Positions 24,966 through 33,823 of a stretch of 64,000 nucleotides of DNA are shown here, one piece after another (the first letter of the stretch is position 1; the number at the start of each line of letters is the position of its first letter). The notes beneath the pieces were generated by a model, which saw only the letters and a program-made list of their open reading frames with translations, had not been told where the DNA came from and did not search any database. The stretch spans positions 40,091 to 104,090 of the IMG/VR virus record IMGVR_UViG_3300032287_003317; one strand, given 5' to 3'. The translations under genes were made by a program, and so were the position numbers. The stretch is from a virus.

Positions 24966-25454
24966 ATGGCTAGACCCAATCCCATCAGAGCAATTATGGA
25001 GGCTGAGCTTCCCAGCATCACTTACCAACGTCGTAAGTTATTTCGCCCCGGATATGCAGACATTAACTACGCATATAATATAATCAACAGATACTGTTTT
25101 GATAACCAATTACGCAAGCCCGAAATAGTGCAACGTCAGCTCAAGGGAGTCTGGGGTTTTTGCCAATGGGAAGATGAGGAATATTACAATGGTAGCTATT
25201 GTAGTATTAATATTGTAGATAAATGGTTTTGTCCACAGTGGTTCATACAGACCCTAGCACATGAAATGGTACATCAGTATCAATGGGACATACATCGTTG
25301 GGAACACTACAACGGTAAAATGGAAAAAAGAGGCGGAGCCCACGGTCCAGACTTTTTTATGTGGCGTGAACGCTTTGGCCATTATGGTTTGAATTTAAAA
25401 ACGGCCCACGGTCAAAAACGTTGGTTCCGACATCAAGACTTCACTAAGTGCTAG
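24966..25454 (+). CDS. SprT-like zinc metallopeptidase domain protein
   Basis: The HExxH zinc site is HEMVH (H99, E100, H103) followed by a third candidate ligand in the GGAHGPDF segment (H126), as in SprT/Spartan and related phage proteins that process DNA-protein crosslinks. The FDNQLRKPEIVQRQLKGVWGFC block before it also fits the family. Length (162) is normal. Likely a late protein given its promoter box. Confidence 0.82.
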   Translation: MARPNPIRAIMEAELPSITYQRRKLFRPGYADINYAYNIINRYCFDNQLRKPEIVQRQLKGVWGFCQWEDEEYYNGSYCSINIVDKWFCPQWFIQTLAHEMVHQYQWDIHRWEHYNGKMEKRGGAHGPDFFMWRERFGHYGLNLKTAHGQKRWFRHQDFTKC

Positions 25455-25486
25455 GCTAATCTGTAGTTTTCTGTTATAATAATCCT

Positions 25487-26335
25487 ATGTTTACCAAGTT
25501 GCACATTGAATATGCCAACCCTGCTGACCTGCATGACTCCATCATGGTGCAATATCATCTGCGAGATAATCCTGTGGTTGCCCGTTGGGTCAAAAAGGTC
25601 ATGCTGGCCCAGCAACAATACGAAATAGATGACCCGGCAAGATTTTACGGGTTTGGTAGCATCAAGGATCAACAGCACAATGCTCTAGAAAAAATCAATC
25701 GCTGTATAACTACAATTAAATTATACTACCCCGAAGTGACAGGGCAGTATGTGGCAGACGTAGCAGATCAAGATCTGCTTAATTATTGGCATTTTATATT
25801 TGAAACATATCACGGACTGCTCGACAAACAACAGGCTAGCAACACCGCACTTAGACCGGTATTGGCTGATTTAAACATTTGTGTACACAGATGCGAAAGT
25901 GTCGCCCGTGGTGCAGAACCCAGGCATGTGGTCACCTGGTACGGACTGCCCAAAGACACAGTATTAGAAGAGTCCGACTACACCCATTTCACAGATGTAT
26001 GGGCGCCAGGTACAATATTTTTAAACTATTCAGAAATTGGCAAAACCATAGAACACTTGGCTTGGGACAATGATCTATATATCAGTAACAACGCATTCCA
26101 GCCGTTTAGACACTACTCAGCCGACTTTGTGGTAAGATTCTACGAACAATCACAGTTGCAAGCCGAGGAAAAACGTGCTATAATACAAGAATACTATGAC
26201 AAGAATCAATTGATATTTGGACCTTGGCAAAGTTGTTTTGTCAGCGGTAGTGTACCACTAGCTGACATCGTGGGGTCAGTGCCATTTGAAGAAATAGAAG
26301 CAAGGCAATCAGTCAAGTCAGTGTTATTTACATAA
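25487..26335 (+). CDS. Hypothetical phage protein (282 aa)
   Basis: A soluble protein without signal or membrane segment. It contains [20 protein letters not shown] and later [20 protein letters not shown] recall no defined domain; size and compactness suggest a conserved core-type phage protein. It starts 32 bases after the peptidase gene and precedes clpP by 8 bases. Confidence 0.6.
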   Translation: MFTKLHIEYANPADLHDSIMVQYHLRDNPVVARWVKKVMLAQQQYEIDDPARFYGFGSIKDQQHNALEKINRCITTIKLYYPEVTGQYVADVADQDLLNYWHFIFETYHGLLDKQQASNTALRPVLADLNICVHRCESVARGAEPRHVVTWYGLPKDTVLEESDYTHFTDVWAPGTIFLNYSEIGKTIEHLAWDNDLYISNNAFQPFRHYSADFVVRFYEQSQLQAEEKRAIIQEYYDKNQLIFGPWQSCFVSGSVPLADIVGSVPFEEIEARQSVKSVLFT

Positions 26336-26343
26336 GGAATATT

Positions 26344-26934
26344 ATGCCAAATTTTGTGCCAACAGTATTAGAAAAAACAAGCAACGGTGAACGTGCTTAC
26401 GACATTTACAGTCGCTTGCTCCGGGATCGTATTGTGATGTTAGACACAGATGTCAACGAGCATAGTGCCAGTTTAATTGTAGCACAAATGTTGTTTTTAG
26501 AAAGCGAAGATCCCAGTGCAGACATATTATTCTATATCAATAGCCCTGGCGGCAGCGTTACAGCAGGTATGGCCATCTACGATACCATGCAGTTTATCAA
26601 ACCCGATGTAAGCACCATCGTCATGGGGCAGGCCTGTAGCATGGGTAGCTTGTTATCAACCGCAGGAGCCCCAGGCAAACGCATGATGTTACCATATGCT
26701 CGACACATGATTCACCAACCATCGGGCGGAGCACGTGGTCAAGCCACAGATATCCAAATCCAAGCACAAGAAATTCTCAAAATGAAACGGTATCTCACCG
26801 AGATTTATGTCAAACACAACTCTGCGGGCAAAACTTTTGAAGAGTTCAGTGTGGACATGGAACGAGATTTTTTCATGAGTGCAGAAGAAGCACTGGCATA
26901 CGGATTGATTGACCAGATCATCACAAAAAGATAA
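26344..26934 (+). CDS. clpP: ClpP protease catalytic subunit
   Basis: The serine protease of the Clp complex. The triad is intact: Ser99 in [10 protein letters not shown], His124 in MIHQPSGG and Asp175 in [25 protein letters not shown] and the C-terminal AYGLIDQII are classic. At 196 residues it has the usual length with a short propeptide. No ClpX or ClpA is in the window, so it probably uses the host unfoldase. Together with the tmRNA it forms a natural pair for clearing stalled or tagged proteins. Ribosome-binding site AAGGA lies 5 bases upstream. Confidence 0.96.
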   Translation: MPNFVPTVLEKTSNGERAYDIYSRLLRDRIVMLDTDVNEHSASLIVAQMLFLESEDPSADILFYINSPGGSVTAGMAIYDTMQFIKPDVSTIVMGQACSMGSLLSTAGAPGKRMMLPYARHMIHQPSGGARGQATDIQIQAQEILKMKRYLTEIYVKHNSAGKTFEEFSVDMERDFFMSAEEALAYGLIDQIITKR

Positions 26935-26971
26935 TAGAATATGTTAATCATTGTTGCTCTGCAATAAATAA

Positions 26972-26997
26972 TTATATCAGTAGAAACACTGATATAA
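26972..26997. repeat. Perfect 10-bp inverted repeat before small gene
   Basis: TTATATCAGT and ACTGATATAA pair perfectly around a 6-base loop, just before the GGAG site of the gene at 27011. No T tract follows, so an operator or a translation-control hairpin is more likely than a terminator. Confidence 0.5.
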
Positions 26998-27010
26998 CTG
27001 GAGAACAACA

Positions 27011-27127
27011 ATGAAATTTCTTAAAAAATTCTGGTGCATCATGTGCGCCATCGGTCAAGCCAAATATGCAGCCGAACTGGCTCGCAATCACAAGTATACG
27101 GAAGCACAGGCCTTGTACAGAAAATAA
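27011..27127 (+). CDS. Small basic protein (38 aa)
   Basis: MKFLKKFWCIMCAIGQAKYA begins a helical product ending LARNHKYTEAQALYRK; the second half looks like one TPR-type helix pair. GGAG precedes the ATG by 7 bases and the stop lies 2 bases before the GNAT gene. Confidence 0.55.
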   Translation: MKFLKKFWCIMCAIGQAKYAAELARNHKYTEAQALYRK

Positions 27128-27129
27128 AA

Positions 27130-27687
27130 ATGCTGATAACTGAATTTCTAAACGCCAAGGAATATTATCGCTATGGTGATTGGTTAGTACAGCAGGATGA
27201 TGAAACACGTCAAATGTACTTTGGTACATCTGGCGGACTGGGTTTGATAGAAAATCTGATAGATCGCATAGAGCAAGAACCCAACAAACATCACTTTTTA
27301 ATAATTAAAAACTGTGATGGCTGGTTAGGAACATTGCACATCGCTGAACTCAGTGACAAATCAATTGAATTTGGTATCATAGTCAAAAAAGAACTGCGTG
27401 GAGAAGGTATAGGCAGTCAACTGATTGAAGAAGGTATCACCTGGGCACGTAATCGTGGATACACTGAGTTGTACATGCATTGCTTGACTTGGAATTTGGC
27501 TGTCAAACATTTGTGTGTCAAACACGGTTTAAAGGTGCGTACCATAGATACAGATTCTGAAGTTCAGATTCATCTGAATCCGCCCACTTGGATCACAGTA
27601 CAAAAAGAAATAAACTACAAAAATCGAAATCTTTGGCATACTTTTTTACAAGACAGCCAATTCCTGTTTCAAGAGATCTACGGCTAA
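27130..27687 (+). CDS. GNAT-family N-acetyltransferase
   Basis: The acetyl-CoA binding motif is visible in ELRGEGIGSQLIEEGITWARNRGY (R/QxxGxG/A type), preceded by the strand IEFGIIVKK and followed by ELYMHCLTWNLAVKHLCVKHGLK. Such enzymes acetylate small molecules or protein N-termini; the substrate is unknown. The start at 27130 directly follows the small gene; an upstream in-frame start would overlap it completely. Length 185 is typical. Confidence 0.85.
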   Translation: MLITEFLNAKEYYRYGDWLVQQDDETRQMYFGTSGGLGLIENLIDRIEQEPNKHHFLIIKNCDGWLGTLHIAELSDKSIEFGIIVKKELRGEGIGSQLIEEGITWARNRGYTELYMHCLTWNLAVKHLCVKHGLKVRTIDTDSEVQIHLNPPTWITVQKEINYKNRNLWHTFLQDSQFLFQEIYG

Positions 27688-27690
27688 ATA
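27683..27690 (+). promoter_or_regulatory. Possible late promoter GCTAAATA
   Basis: GCTAAATA lies 21 bases before the nuclease ATG, with a TAGGAG ribosome-binding site between. Confidence 0.4.
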
Positions 27691-27711
27691 CTCCATAATA
27701 GGAGATTTTCA

Positions 27712-28530
27712 ATGAAGAAGTTATTGGCTGTTTTAGCCTTCACACTATCCACGTCGACTTTTGCTTGGGAACAACGTGCCCCATTACCAGTAGACGCTTG
27801 TAAAGTCCATAGTCCATATGGCTGGGCCACAGTTGGCGGAGCGGTCAAACCACAGGCCATCTGCAGAGAAGCTTATTTGGTGGCCTATGATGCGCCAGCC
27901 AAGATTCCACGCTATGTGGCTTACACCTTATTACCACAAAATGCTCTAGGATGCTGGCCACGCACCAATGCGTTTGTTGCTGATCAAAGCATACAGGGTG
28001 GAGCCAGGCCCGATGACTATGCCGGTACCGGCTACGACAAAGGACATGCCGCTCCCGACGGCGATTTGAGTTGGAGTGAAATCGTAGAATACGAAAGTTT
28101 CTTGATGACCAACATGTACCCACAACACGGTAGCCTAAATCGCGGCATTTGGAAATTGCTAGAAACCAGCATACGTGGATGGACTGTACAGCTGAATCAA
28201 CCGTTTACAATCTATGTGGGAGCCATATATGATCAAAAAAATCCTCGTATTGGTTCTGGGGTGGTTGTGCCGCACGGATTTTACAAAATAGTAATCAATC
28301 AACGCAGTGGGCAAGTGGCCGGCTGGGTTTTCCCTCACACAAAACCTTATGTCAATCTAGGCAATGATCTCAGCAAATTCCGTGTGCCTGTTTCACAGAT
28401 AGCCACGCAGTCGGGTGTGCAGTTTAAATTTCCAGCAAATGCTGTAGAACTGGTACCTGGCGAAGAATGGCGTGTAGACTACGGTGCCCTAACCAATGCT
28501 AAACGTGCCAAGTGCAAATCAGCAGACTAG
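27712..28530 (+). CDS. Secreted DNA/RNA non-specific endonuclease
   Basis: A signal peptide (about residues 1-18, STSTFA) precedes a beta-beta-alpha-metal nuclease. The DRGH-type motif is D109-K-G-H112 in YDKGHAAP, with the catalytic His112; N134 in TNMYPQ and N143 in LNRGIW match the metal-binding region of Serratia-type nucleases. It would act in the periplasm or outside the cell, for instance against incoming or released DNA. Length 272 is normal. Confidence 0.88.
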   Translation: MKKLLAVLAFTLSTSTFAWEQRAPLPVDACKVHSPYGWATVGGAVKPQAICREAYLVAYDAPAKIPRYVAYTLLPQNALGCWPRTNAFVADQSIQGGARPDDYAGTGYDKGHAAPDGDLSWSEIVEYESFLMTNMYPQHGSLNRGIWKLLETSIRGWTVQLNQPFTIYVGAIYDQKNPRIGSGVVVPHGFYKIVINQRSGQVAGWVFPHTKPYVNLGNDLSKFRVPVSQIATQSGVQFKFPANAVELVPGEEWRVDYGALTNAKRAKCKSAD

Positions 28531-28549
28531 CCAGTCAAACTCAACCATT

Positions 28550-28557
28550 GATAAATA
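28550..28557 (+). promoter_or_regulatory. T4-like late promoter GATAAATA
   Basis: GATAAATA lies 39 bases before the ATG at 28597; a hairpin starts two bases downstream. Confidence 0.45.
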
Positions 28558-28559
28558 CT

Positions 28560-28586
28560 AGGGTAACTAAAAATTACCCTATTTTT
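28560..28586 (+). terminator. Hairpin with T tract (terminator or leader hairpin)
   Basis: AGGGTAA pairs with TTACCCT over a 7-base A-rich loop, followed by ATTTTT. It can end the nuclease transcript, but it also lies just after a late promoter box, so it may be the 5' hairpin of the next mRNA. Confidence 0.6.
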
Positions 28587-28596
28587 ATGACTGATT

Positions 28597-31158
28597 ATGC
28601 GATACAAAGAGCTACTTTCTGAACAACAACTAGACGAACTACGCATGAGCCCGGGCAGTCTTCGTGCTTTTGCCGCCAGTTCCGAAGCCGAAGGTATACG
28701 TGCCGGCTTTGAAGCCGAACTGGTATTCACTGGTCTAGGCAGTGAAGACGAGGAAGATCAAGAAATGGAACCCGACTACGATGCCGACGAGCGTGCCTAC
28801 AGCATACAGCAGGTCGTAGAATTTTTTCAATACGATGAATGGGGCTATGGCATGTCGGATCGCGAAGCCACACGCCTGGAAGAACGCCTGAGTGACGCCT
28901 ATTACGAGTGGTATGATGGTCAGATGATATCGGACTTCCGCAACGATGCCGAAGATCTCATACGTGAAAAACTGCTGGATGAAACTCCCCTGAGCGAACG
29001 CATACACATATATCTAACTGACAGTGAACAAATGTCAGACAAAGAAGCTGATGCCATCATAGCCGCAGGCGTAGACGCACCCCGATTCAATACCAGCAAA
29101 GACCAAGCGGCCTATGCGGCAGAAAATCCCTACTATCAAGTATACCTGGACGCAGTTGATGCAGCCGAGCTAGAACTGGATGAAAGTGTAGAATACAGCG
29201 TGAGCCGTGAAGACGAATACTGGGACGAAGCCTTGGATGATTACCGCGACAACTACACCTTGGATGATGATTCAGGTTTCTTCTCGGATATAGGCCTACG
29301 CTGGATGAGCGACATCAGCAACGAGTTTAATCTGGGATGGCCACACATGACCGTGACTGGTAGTGGACCACAAGGAGGTTTTGACTACAGCAACGCACAG
29401 AACTTGGCCGCAGACTTGGAAGAAGTTCTAGGAGTCAAGACCAAAGTGGCAGGTGGATATCACACAGCCACTCGTGATGACGAGACCTGGATCTTTGAAC
29501 CTGATGCCAGCCTGTCAGCAGATGACTCAGAGAACATGCCTGTAGAAATTGTGAGTCCGCCCATGCCATTGCCCGAGTGTCTGGACAAGATAGAAAAATT
29601 CTTTGCCTGGGCCGAAAACAACGGAGCCTACGCCAACAGCACAACCGGATTCCACATGGGTGTGAGTCTGCCACACTCGGGCGGAGATGTGGACTATCTC
29701 AAACTAGCCTTGTTCTTGGGCGACGAATATATACTTCGTGAATTTGGTCGAACAGCCAGCATCTATACAGTATCGGCCTTGAAAAGAATACGCCAACGAA
29801 TTGGTGTGAAAGAAGACCGCTCAGGTCCTGATATTGCAGGTGCCATGGAACTCATGCGGCACAATCTGATAGAACTAGCTCAAAAGCAGTTGGCCATCAG
29901 CAATCATGGTTTTGAAAAATTCACATCAATCAATCCCAAAGGTGGCGTGGATCCTTACAATCCACATACTCGGGGAGAAAAAGAGCAGGCACCCAAATAT
30001 ATTGAGTTCCGCTCAGCCGGTGGTACCAACTACTTTGAAGACATAGAAAAATTACAGAACACACTCATGCGTTATGCTAGAGCCATGAGCATAGCAGCCA
30101 ATCCGGCAGCCGAACGCAGAGAATACTATACTAAATTATACAAACTTTTAACACCAGCCAGAGAAGCCACCGGTGGTGTAGAACTGTTCACAGAGTTTGC
30201 CGCAGGCAAGATCTCAAAACAAGAATTAAAACGCCGTTGGGCTGAAACTGCCTTGGCCAAGGATGCTCCTGAACTGGCCAGACCCGGAGACTGGGTGGTC
30301 ATTGACAAGAACACTGGCAAGAAAGTTGTTGGTCAAGAATACAACAACTTTGTCAAATCAGAAGTTGAACATCGTGCCAAACAAAAAATCAGCCCAGCCT
30401 CCAGCGACACTGAGTTTAATCTAAACTACGAAGTGGTTCCTTACAACACAGGTCGTTGGGAAATATATTCATTTGATGCGGCCGATGATGACAAAGAACA
30501 AACACTAGAAATAGTAGATGCCGCCACTCGCGGCGACGCGGCAGATCTGGTCTACGACAAATACAATGCAGACGGCATTCCGTTCAAGGTACGCCCATAC
30601 TATGGCGACTATGCCAAAAACAAACCCGCAGAACCCAAACTGACACCAAGAGCACAATTGGCCAAGCGTATCAAAAAACCGCCTCGACAGTTAGACTATA
30701 ACTTTGAAATCGTTGATAGAAGCAACAATCAAGTGGTTGACAAATTTTACGCCGAGCAACCAGCGACTGCCCAGTCAATCTTCGCACGTTGGCTTGAGAT
30801 TAAAAATTTACCCGCAGATTCTGAAAACTACGGCTATAGGCCAATAGAAATAAAAGCCACTGCTGGAGAACCACAGCCTGCCGGCGCAGTCAGAGACGTC
30901 CAACCCAACATAGCACGAAACTCGGGCCCAGGCCGACAGAACTGGGAGTTGGTGTCAGACGAAGATCCCGATCGTGTGGTACACCGTATGCCCAATGCCA
31001 CCGCCGACGAAGTGCGTGCCTGGGTCCGGCAACAAGAGGCGGGTGGCATGCCGCCAGGACTTCTGCGTACAAGAATAGTGGCCGAAGCCATAGCCGGTCA
31101 CGAATGGGAAAACATAGTAGAAAGCATGATTCCGTCCATAGAAAGATTAGGTCGATGA
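28597..31158 (+). CDS. Amidoligase-family phage protein (853 aa)
   Basis: Residues about 30-450 carry an amidoligase_2-type ATP-dependent carboxylate-amine ligase core: AGFEAELVF near the start (the G.E.E motif), WIFEPDASL, PVEIVSPPMPL and NSTTGFHMGVSLP, the order typical of that family. A 200-residue acidic insertion lies between the first two motifs. The C-terminal half (about 560-830) contains three loosely similar units of the type NWELVSDEDPDRVVHRMPNA, one of which recurs in the gene at 31217. The N-terminus MRYKELLSEQ shares an MR..E.. pattern with the next genes. Peptide or surface-polymer ligation is likely but the substrate is unknown. Confidence 0.7.
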   Translation: MRYKELLSEQQLDELRMSPGSLRAFAASSEAEGIRAGFEAELVFTGLGSEDEEDQEMEPDYDADERAYSIQQVVEFFQYDEWGYGMSDREATRLEERLSDAYYEWYDGQMISDFRNDAEDLIREKLLDETPLSERIHIYLTDSEQMSDKEADAIIAAGVDAPRFNTSKDQAAYAAENPYYQVYLDAVDAAELELDESVEYSVSREDEYWDEALDDYRDNYTLDDDSGFFSDIGLRWMSDISNEFNLGWPHMTVTGSGPQGGFDYSNAQNLAADLEEVLGVKTKVAGGYHTATRDDETWIFEPDASLSADDSENMPVEIVSPPMPLPECLDKIEKFFAWAENNGAYANSTTGFHMGVSLPHSGGDVDYLKLALFLGDEYILREFGRTASIYTVSALKRIRQRIGVKEDRSGPDIAGAMELMRHNLIELAQKQLAISNHGFEKFTSINPKGGVDPYNPHTRGEKEQAPKYIEFRSAGGTNYFEDIEKLQNTLMRYARAMSIAANPAAERREYYTKLYKLLTPAREATGGVELFTEFAAGKISKQELKRRWAETALAKDAPELARPGDWVVIDKNTGKKVVGQEYNNFVKSEVEHRAKQKISPASSDTEFNLNYEVVPYNTGRWEIYSFDAADDDKEQTLEIVDAATRGDAADLVYDKYNADGIPFKVRPYYGDYAKNKPAEPKLTPRAQLAKRIKKPPRQLDYNFEIVDRSNNQVVDKFYAEQPATAQSIFARWLEIKNLPADSENYGYRPIEIKATAGEPQPAGAVRDVQPNIARNSGPGRQNWELVSDEDPDRVVHRMPNATADEVRAWVRQQEAGGMPPGLLRTRIVAEAIAGHEWENIVESMIPSIERLGR

Positions 31159-31217
31159 GATTCGCAGAAATAGCCCGCATACCCGTAGACGACTACGGTT
31201 ACAAGATGGAATCATAA
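31155..31217 (+). CDS. Possible micro-protein (20 aa)
   Basis: ATGA overlap with the upstream gene and a one-base overlap with the downstream start frame this 20-residue reading frame (MRFAEIARIPVDDYGYKMES). It repeats the MR(F)xE N-terminal pattern of its neighbours, so it could be a real peptide or the remnant of a shrunken gene. Confidence 0.4.
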   Translation: MRFAEIARIPVDDYGYKMES

Positions 31218-32515
31218 TGTTTATTACTGAATTATTCCTTGACGAAGTCGGCCATGATCGTTTACAACGATACTTGAGCCGTGCTGGCCAACAAGTGGAT
31301 CGCAGACAGGAACGCATGGCCCAGGCTCGTGAACGACTCAACAAGGGTTATGAAATCTATGACGCCGAAGATCCTACTCGTATAGTCCACAGATTTGAAG
31401 CCGACACTCCAGCTGAAGCTCGACGCTACTATGAACGCTACGATGCTGATTATGATAGTGATGTAGACTACGATTTGAGACTACGCAAGAGCACAGGCAT
31501 AATGGAAGCATTCAACGCACCCTATCCAATGACTTGGGAACACAGCAAAGATTCACACGATGCCCTGGTTAAACTGCCAGACGGTACCAACCTCAGCATT
31601 ATGTTTAGTAAAGAATACATGTTTGGCGACGAAGAAGACTGGCATGTTGAATTTTGGCGGAACAACAGTCAAGAAGTCACAGGTGAAGGTGATGCCCAAC
31701 GAGTATTTGCCACGGTACTAACAGCTATTCAAGAGTTTATTGAAAAAGAACATCCAGAGCATATTCGTTTCAGTGCTACCAAAGACGACAATGACAACAA
31801 TCAGAGCCGAGCTAAATTGTATGATCGACTAGTTCGGCGTTACGCCGCCACCTGGGGATATAGTGTTGACGTTTCTGATTATGCAGGTTCCACTGTGTAC
31901 GAATTAACCAACAATCTCAATGAGATCACTGCTGTACCCACTGTGGCCAAAAGCAAGCGCCAACACTTGGATGTCATGCCCAATGATGGTCGACCTATTC
32001 CACGCGGTCAAGAAGCCGACTACCTAACAGACTTTGTCAGCAAAATGCCCGGCGGATATGAGCTATGGAGTTGGAAAGATCGCGGGACAACAACATACTA
32101 TGTGTACAATCCTGAAACACGCATTAGTCAGTTGGCCACCACTGGTCGTTCATATTCTGAAAATCGAGATAGCTTTGTGGTAATGGGCACATACTCCGGA
32201 CCCAAGAACACTTACCGTGCCGCAGACCTGTATGCGTTTTTGATTTTACGACTTGGTATTACCCTAGTCAGTGACAAAAAACAAAGCGAGGGAGGCCAAC
32301 GTGTGTGGCAAGAACTACAGCGTCGTTATGGTCGTAGCATAAACATACACGGATTTGATACCCGTACCAATAAACCAGTAAATGTGAAGCCAATCCCAGC
32401 TGATGAGCCTGATACCTATGTGGATCAAGACACAGTCCATGCTGCCGGTCCACAAGGCAAAAAAGAGTTGGCCACAATCAGTAGAGATCTACGTTTTGTA
32501 GCCAGTGCAAAATGA
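31217..32515 (+). CDS. Phage protein with repeat unit and FSA-K domain (432 aa)
   Basis: After the N-terminus MFITELFLDE comes a unit YEIYDAEDPTRIVHRFEADTPAEAR (about 48-75) that matches the last repeat of the upstream amidoligase. A second domain (about 95-235) has HIRFSATKDDNDNNQSRAKLYDRLVRRYA, a pattern I associate with uncharacterised phage proteins. The C-terminal part (about 290-400) has ITLVSDKKQSEGGQRVWQEL, like phage acetyltransferase-related modules. It overlaps the next gene by 4 bases. Function unknown; co-expression with an amidoligase is the best clue. Confidence 0.6.
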   Translation: MFITELFLDEVGHDRLQRYLSRAGQQVDRRQERMAQARERLNKGYEIYDAEDPTRIVHRFEADTPAEARRYYERYDADYDSDVDYDLRLRKSTGIMEAFNAPYPMTWEHSKDSHDALVKLPDGTNLSIMFSKEYMFGDEEDWHVEFWRNNSQEVTGEGDAQRVFATVLTAIQEFIEKEHPEHIRFSATKDDNDNNQSRAKLYDRLVRRYAATWGYSVDVSDYAGSTVYELTNNLNEITAVPTVAKSKRQHLDVMPNDGRPIPRGQEADYLTDFVSKMPGGYELWSWKDRGTTTYYVYNPETRISQLATTGRSYSENRDSFVVMGTYSGPKNTYRAADLYAFLILRLGITLVSDKKQSEGGQRVWQELQRRYGRSINIHGFDTRTNKPVNVKPIPADEPDTYVDQDTVHAAGPQGKKELATISRDLRFVASAK

Positions 32516-32913
32516 GAGCCCAAGAATTTGTCACTGAGTCTCAAGTCGTATCCGGCGAACAGGTTTGGCAATATGTCAAAGACATACACCCAGAGGATCA
32601 ACAGGGTGGCGGCTTTTTAGAAAAACTAATCAAACAATATCCACGGTACCAATTGCGTACTGTACCATTGAGTACCTTACGCATACCTGATCAAGAATAT
32701 GACGATGAACAACAAGATAACAAAACTGATGATCCTTACAATCGTGCCATGTTTGTAGATCCCGAACATGCCGGCGAACACAGTCAACACCATGTAGACA
32801 CAAATCCCATTGTGATAGATGCTCGTGGCTATATTTTAGATGGCAATCACAGAGCCTGGGCCGCAGCAGAATTGCTGGGACGTGATAAGATAAAAGCCTG
32901 GACGCCTGCATAA
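32512..32913 (+). CDS. ParB/Srx-fold phage protein (133 aa)
   Basis: The C-terminal PIVIDARGYILDGNHRAWAAAELLGRDKIKAW resembles the ParB/sulfiredoxin fold with its GNHR nucleotide-binding motif. The N-terminus MRAQEFVTES again follows the MR..EF..E pattern. It lies in an operon with two larger phage proteins and is followed by a terminator. A nuclease, CTPase or kinase-like activity is possible; none is shown. Confidence 0.65.
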   Translation: MRAQEFVTESQVVSGEQVWQYVKDIHPEDQQGGGFLEKLIKQYPRYQLRTVPLSTLRIPDQEYDDEQQDNKTDDPYNRAMFVDPEHAGEHSQHHVDTNPIVIDARGYILDGNHRAWAAAELLGRDKIKAWTPA

Positions 32914-32918
32914 AACAC

Positions 32919-32942
32919 AAAACCCGCACTAGGCGGGTTTTT
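32919..32942 (+). terminator. Rho-independent terminator
   Basis: ACCCGC pairs with GCGGGT over a short loop, with an A run before and TTTTT after. It closes the operon 28597-32913 and may also serve the convergent gene at 32981. Confidence 0.8.
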
Positions 32943-32980
32943 AATTGATATATTATTGTTTTTATTTACATTGAATTTGA

Positions 32981-33592
32981 TTAGACCATTGCGTATGCAA
33001 TAGTTCTTGTGACTCCACCGTTATGCAGTGACGTTATAAAATTATAATCTTTCCAATGATTTTCAGTGAAATCAGTAGCATTAGTGTATGTGTGAACAGC
33101 GATTAATTGTGTGCCTGTGTTGGTAAAACTTGTTAATTTATCAGATGATTCAATTACGTCAATGAAACTTTCAAACAATGGATAGCCAGTTGTAGTATTG
33201 GAATTATAATTATAAGTTGTGGTGCAAGTAAACGGAGCGTCAATACCTGCCAAGCTATATTGACCAGTGGGGTGAGTTAGTTCATTGGCTTCAGCATAAT
33301 CAATGTACGCCTTGTCAATTGCAATGCTAGTCGCTGAATCAACAGTAGACCAAGTGGCCAACGAATCAAAGGTCATTCTGCTTGTTTGTGTCAATGAATT
33401 GATGGAATAAGTACGTTCTAGAACAATTGATTCTGAATCATTGATGTTTTTATAATATGTGTCTGTATCAGATATTGTTTTGACTAGACCCAGTTCTGCT
33501 TTGAATGCCAACACAATCGGAGCATTGATATGATTAAAAAACGGGATGCTGGGATCGGGTCTACTAATAATTTTTGTTTCTACGATTGCCAT
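32981..33592 (-). CDS. Possible virion structural protein (203 aa)
   Basis: The start at 33592 (MAIVETKIISRPDPSIPFFN) has AAGGA 9 bases upstream and a CATAAATA late box before that; an ATG 12 codons earlier has neither. The product is beta-rich, Thr/Ser/Asn-rich and without membrane segments. Such composition and late expression suggest a small virion protein, but no family is recognised. Confidence 0.6.
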   Translation of the reverse strand: MAIVETKIISRPDPSIPFFNHINAPIVLAFKAELGLVKTISDTDTYYKNINDSESIVLERTYSINSLTQTSRMTFDSLATWSTVDSATSIAIDKAYIDYAEANELTHPTGQYSLAGIDAPFTCTTTYNYNSNTTTGYPLFESFIDVIESSDKLTSFTNTGTQLIAVHTYTNATDFTENHWKDYNFITSLHNGGVTRTIAYAMV

Positions 33593-33614
33593 GTCTAAAT
33601 TCCTTGTGATACTG

Positions 33615-33622
33615 TATTTATG
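33615..33622 (-). promoter_or_regulatory. T4-like late promoter CATAAATA (minus)
   Basis: CATAAATA reads on the minus strand 22 bases before the ATG at 33592. Confidence 0.5.
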
Positions 33623-33670
33623 CGTCAAACGCTAACAGTTGATCTGTTGTGAAAAAGCAACACTTTTCGG

Positions 33671-33699
33671 TTGCCCAAAAAATCCATTTAATCTATAAT
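33671..33699 (+). promoter_or_regulatory. Early promoter cassette
   Basis: TTGCCC, 17 bases, TATAAT; flanking bases match the cassette at 33765. Confidence 0.6.
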
Positions 33700-33730
33700 A
33701 GTATTTATAGTGATAAGCAAGGAGTGGAAA

Positions 33731-33811
33731 ATGGGTTTAGAAAGCCGTGTTTTGTTTAAAATGGTTGACCCAAAAACCCATTTAATGTATAATAGTTGTA
33801 TAGTTAATTAA
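33731..33811 (+). pseudogene. Truncated small gene running into the next promoter
   Basis: A ribosome-binding site and ATG start a frame (MGLESRVLFKMVDPKTHLMY) whose second half is simply the translation of the next early promoter. It looks like a gene cut short when a promoter cassette was inserted or recombined; it may still be translated (26 aa). Confidence 0.4.
33765..33793 (+). promoter_or_regulatory. Early promoter cassette
   Basis: TTGACC, 17 bases, TATAAT, followed by AAAAGGAG before the ATG at 33824. Close copy of the cassette at 22129. Confidence 0.75.
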
Positions 33812-33823
33812 AAGGAGTTCAAA

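Noticed and set aside
27034-27129. Upstream start for the GNAT gene
   Set aside because: It would cover most of the 38-codon gene at 27011, which has its own ribosome-binding site; the ATG at 27130 gives a normal GNAT N-terminus.
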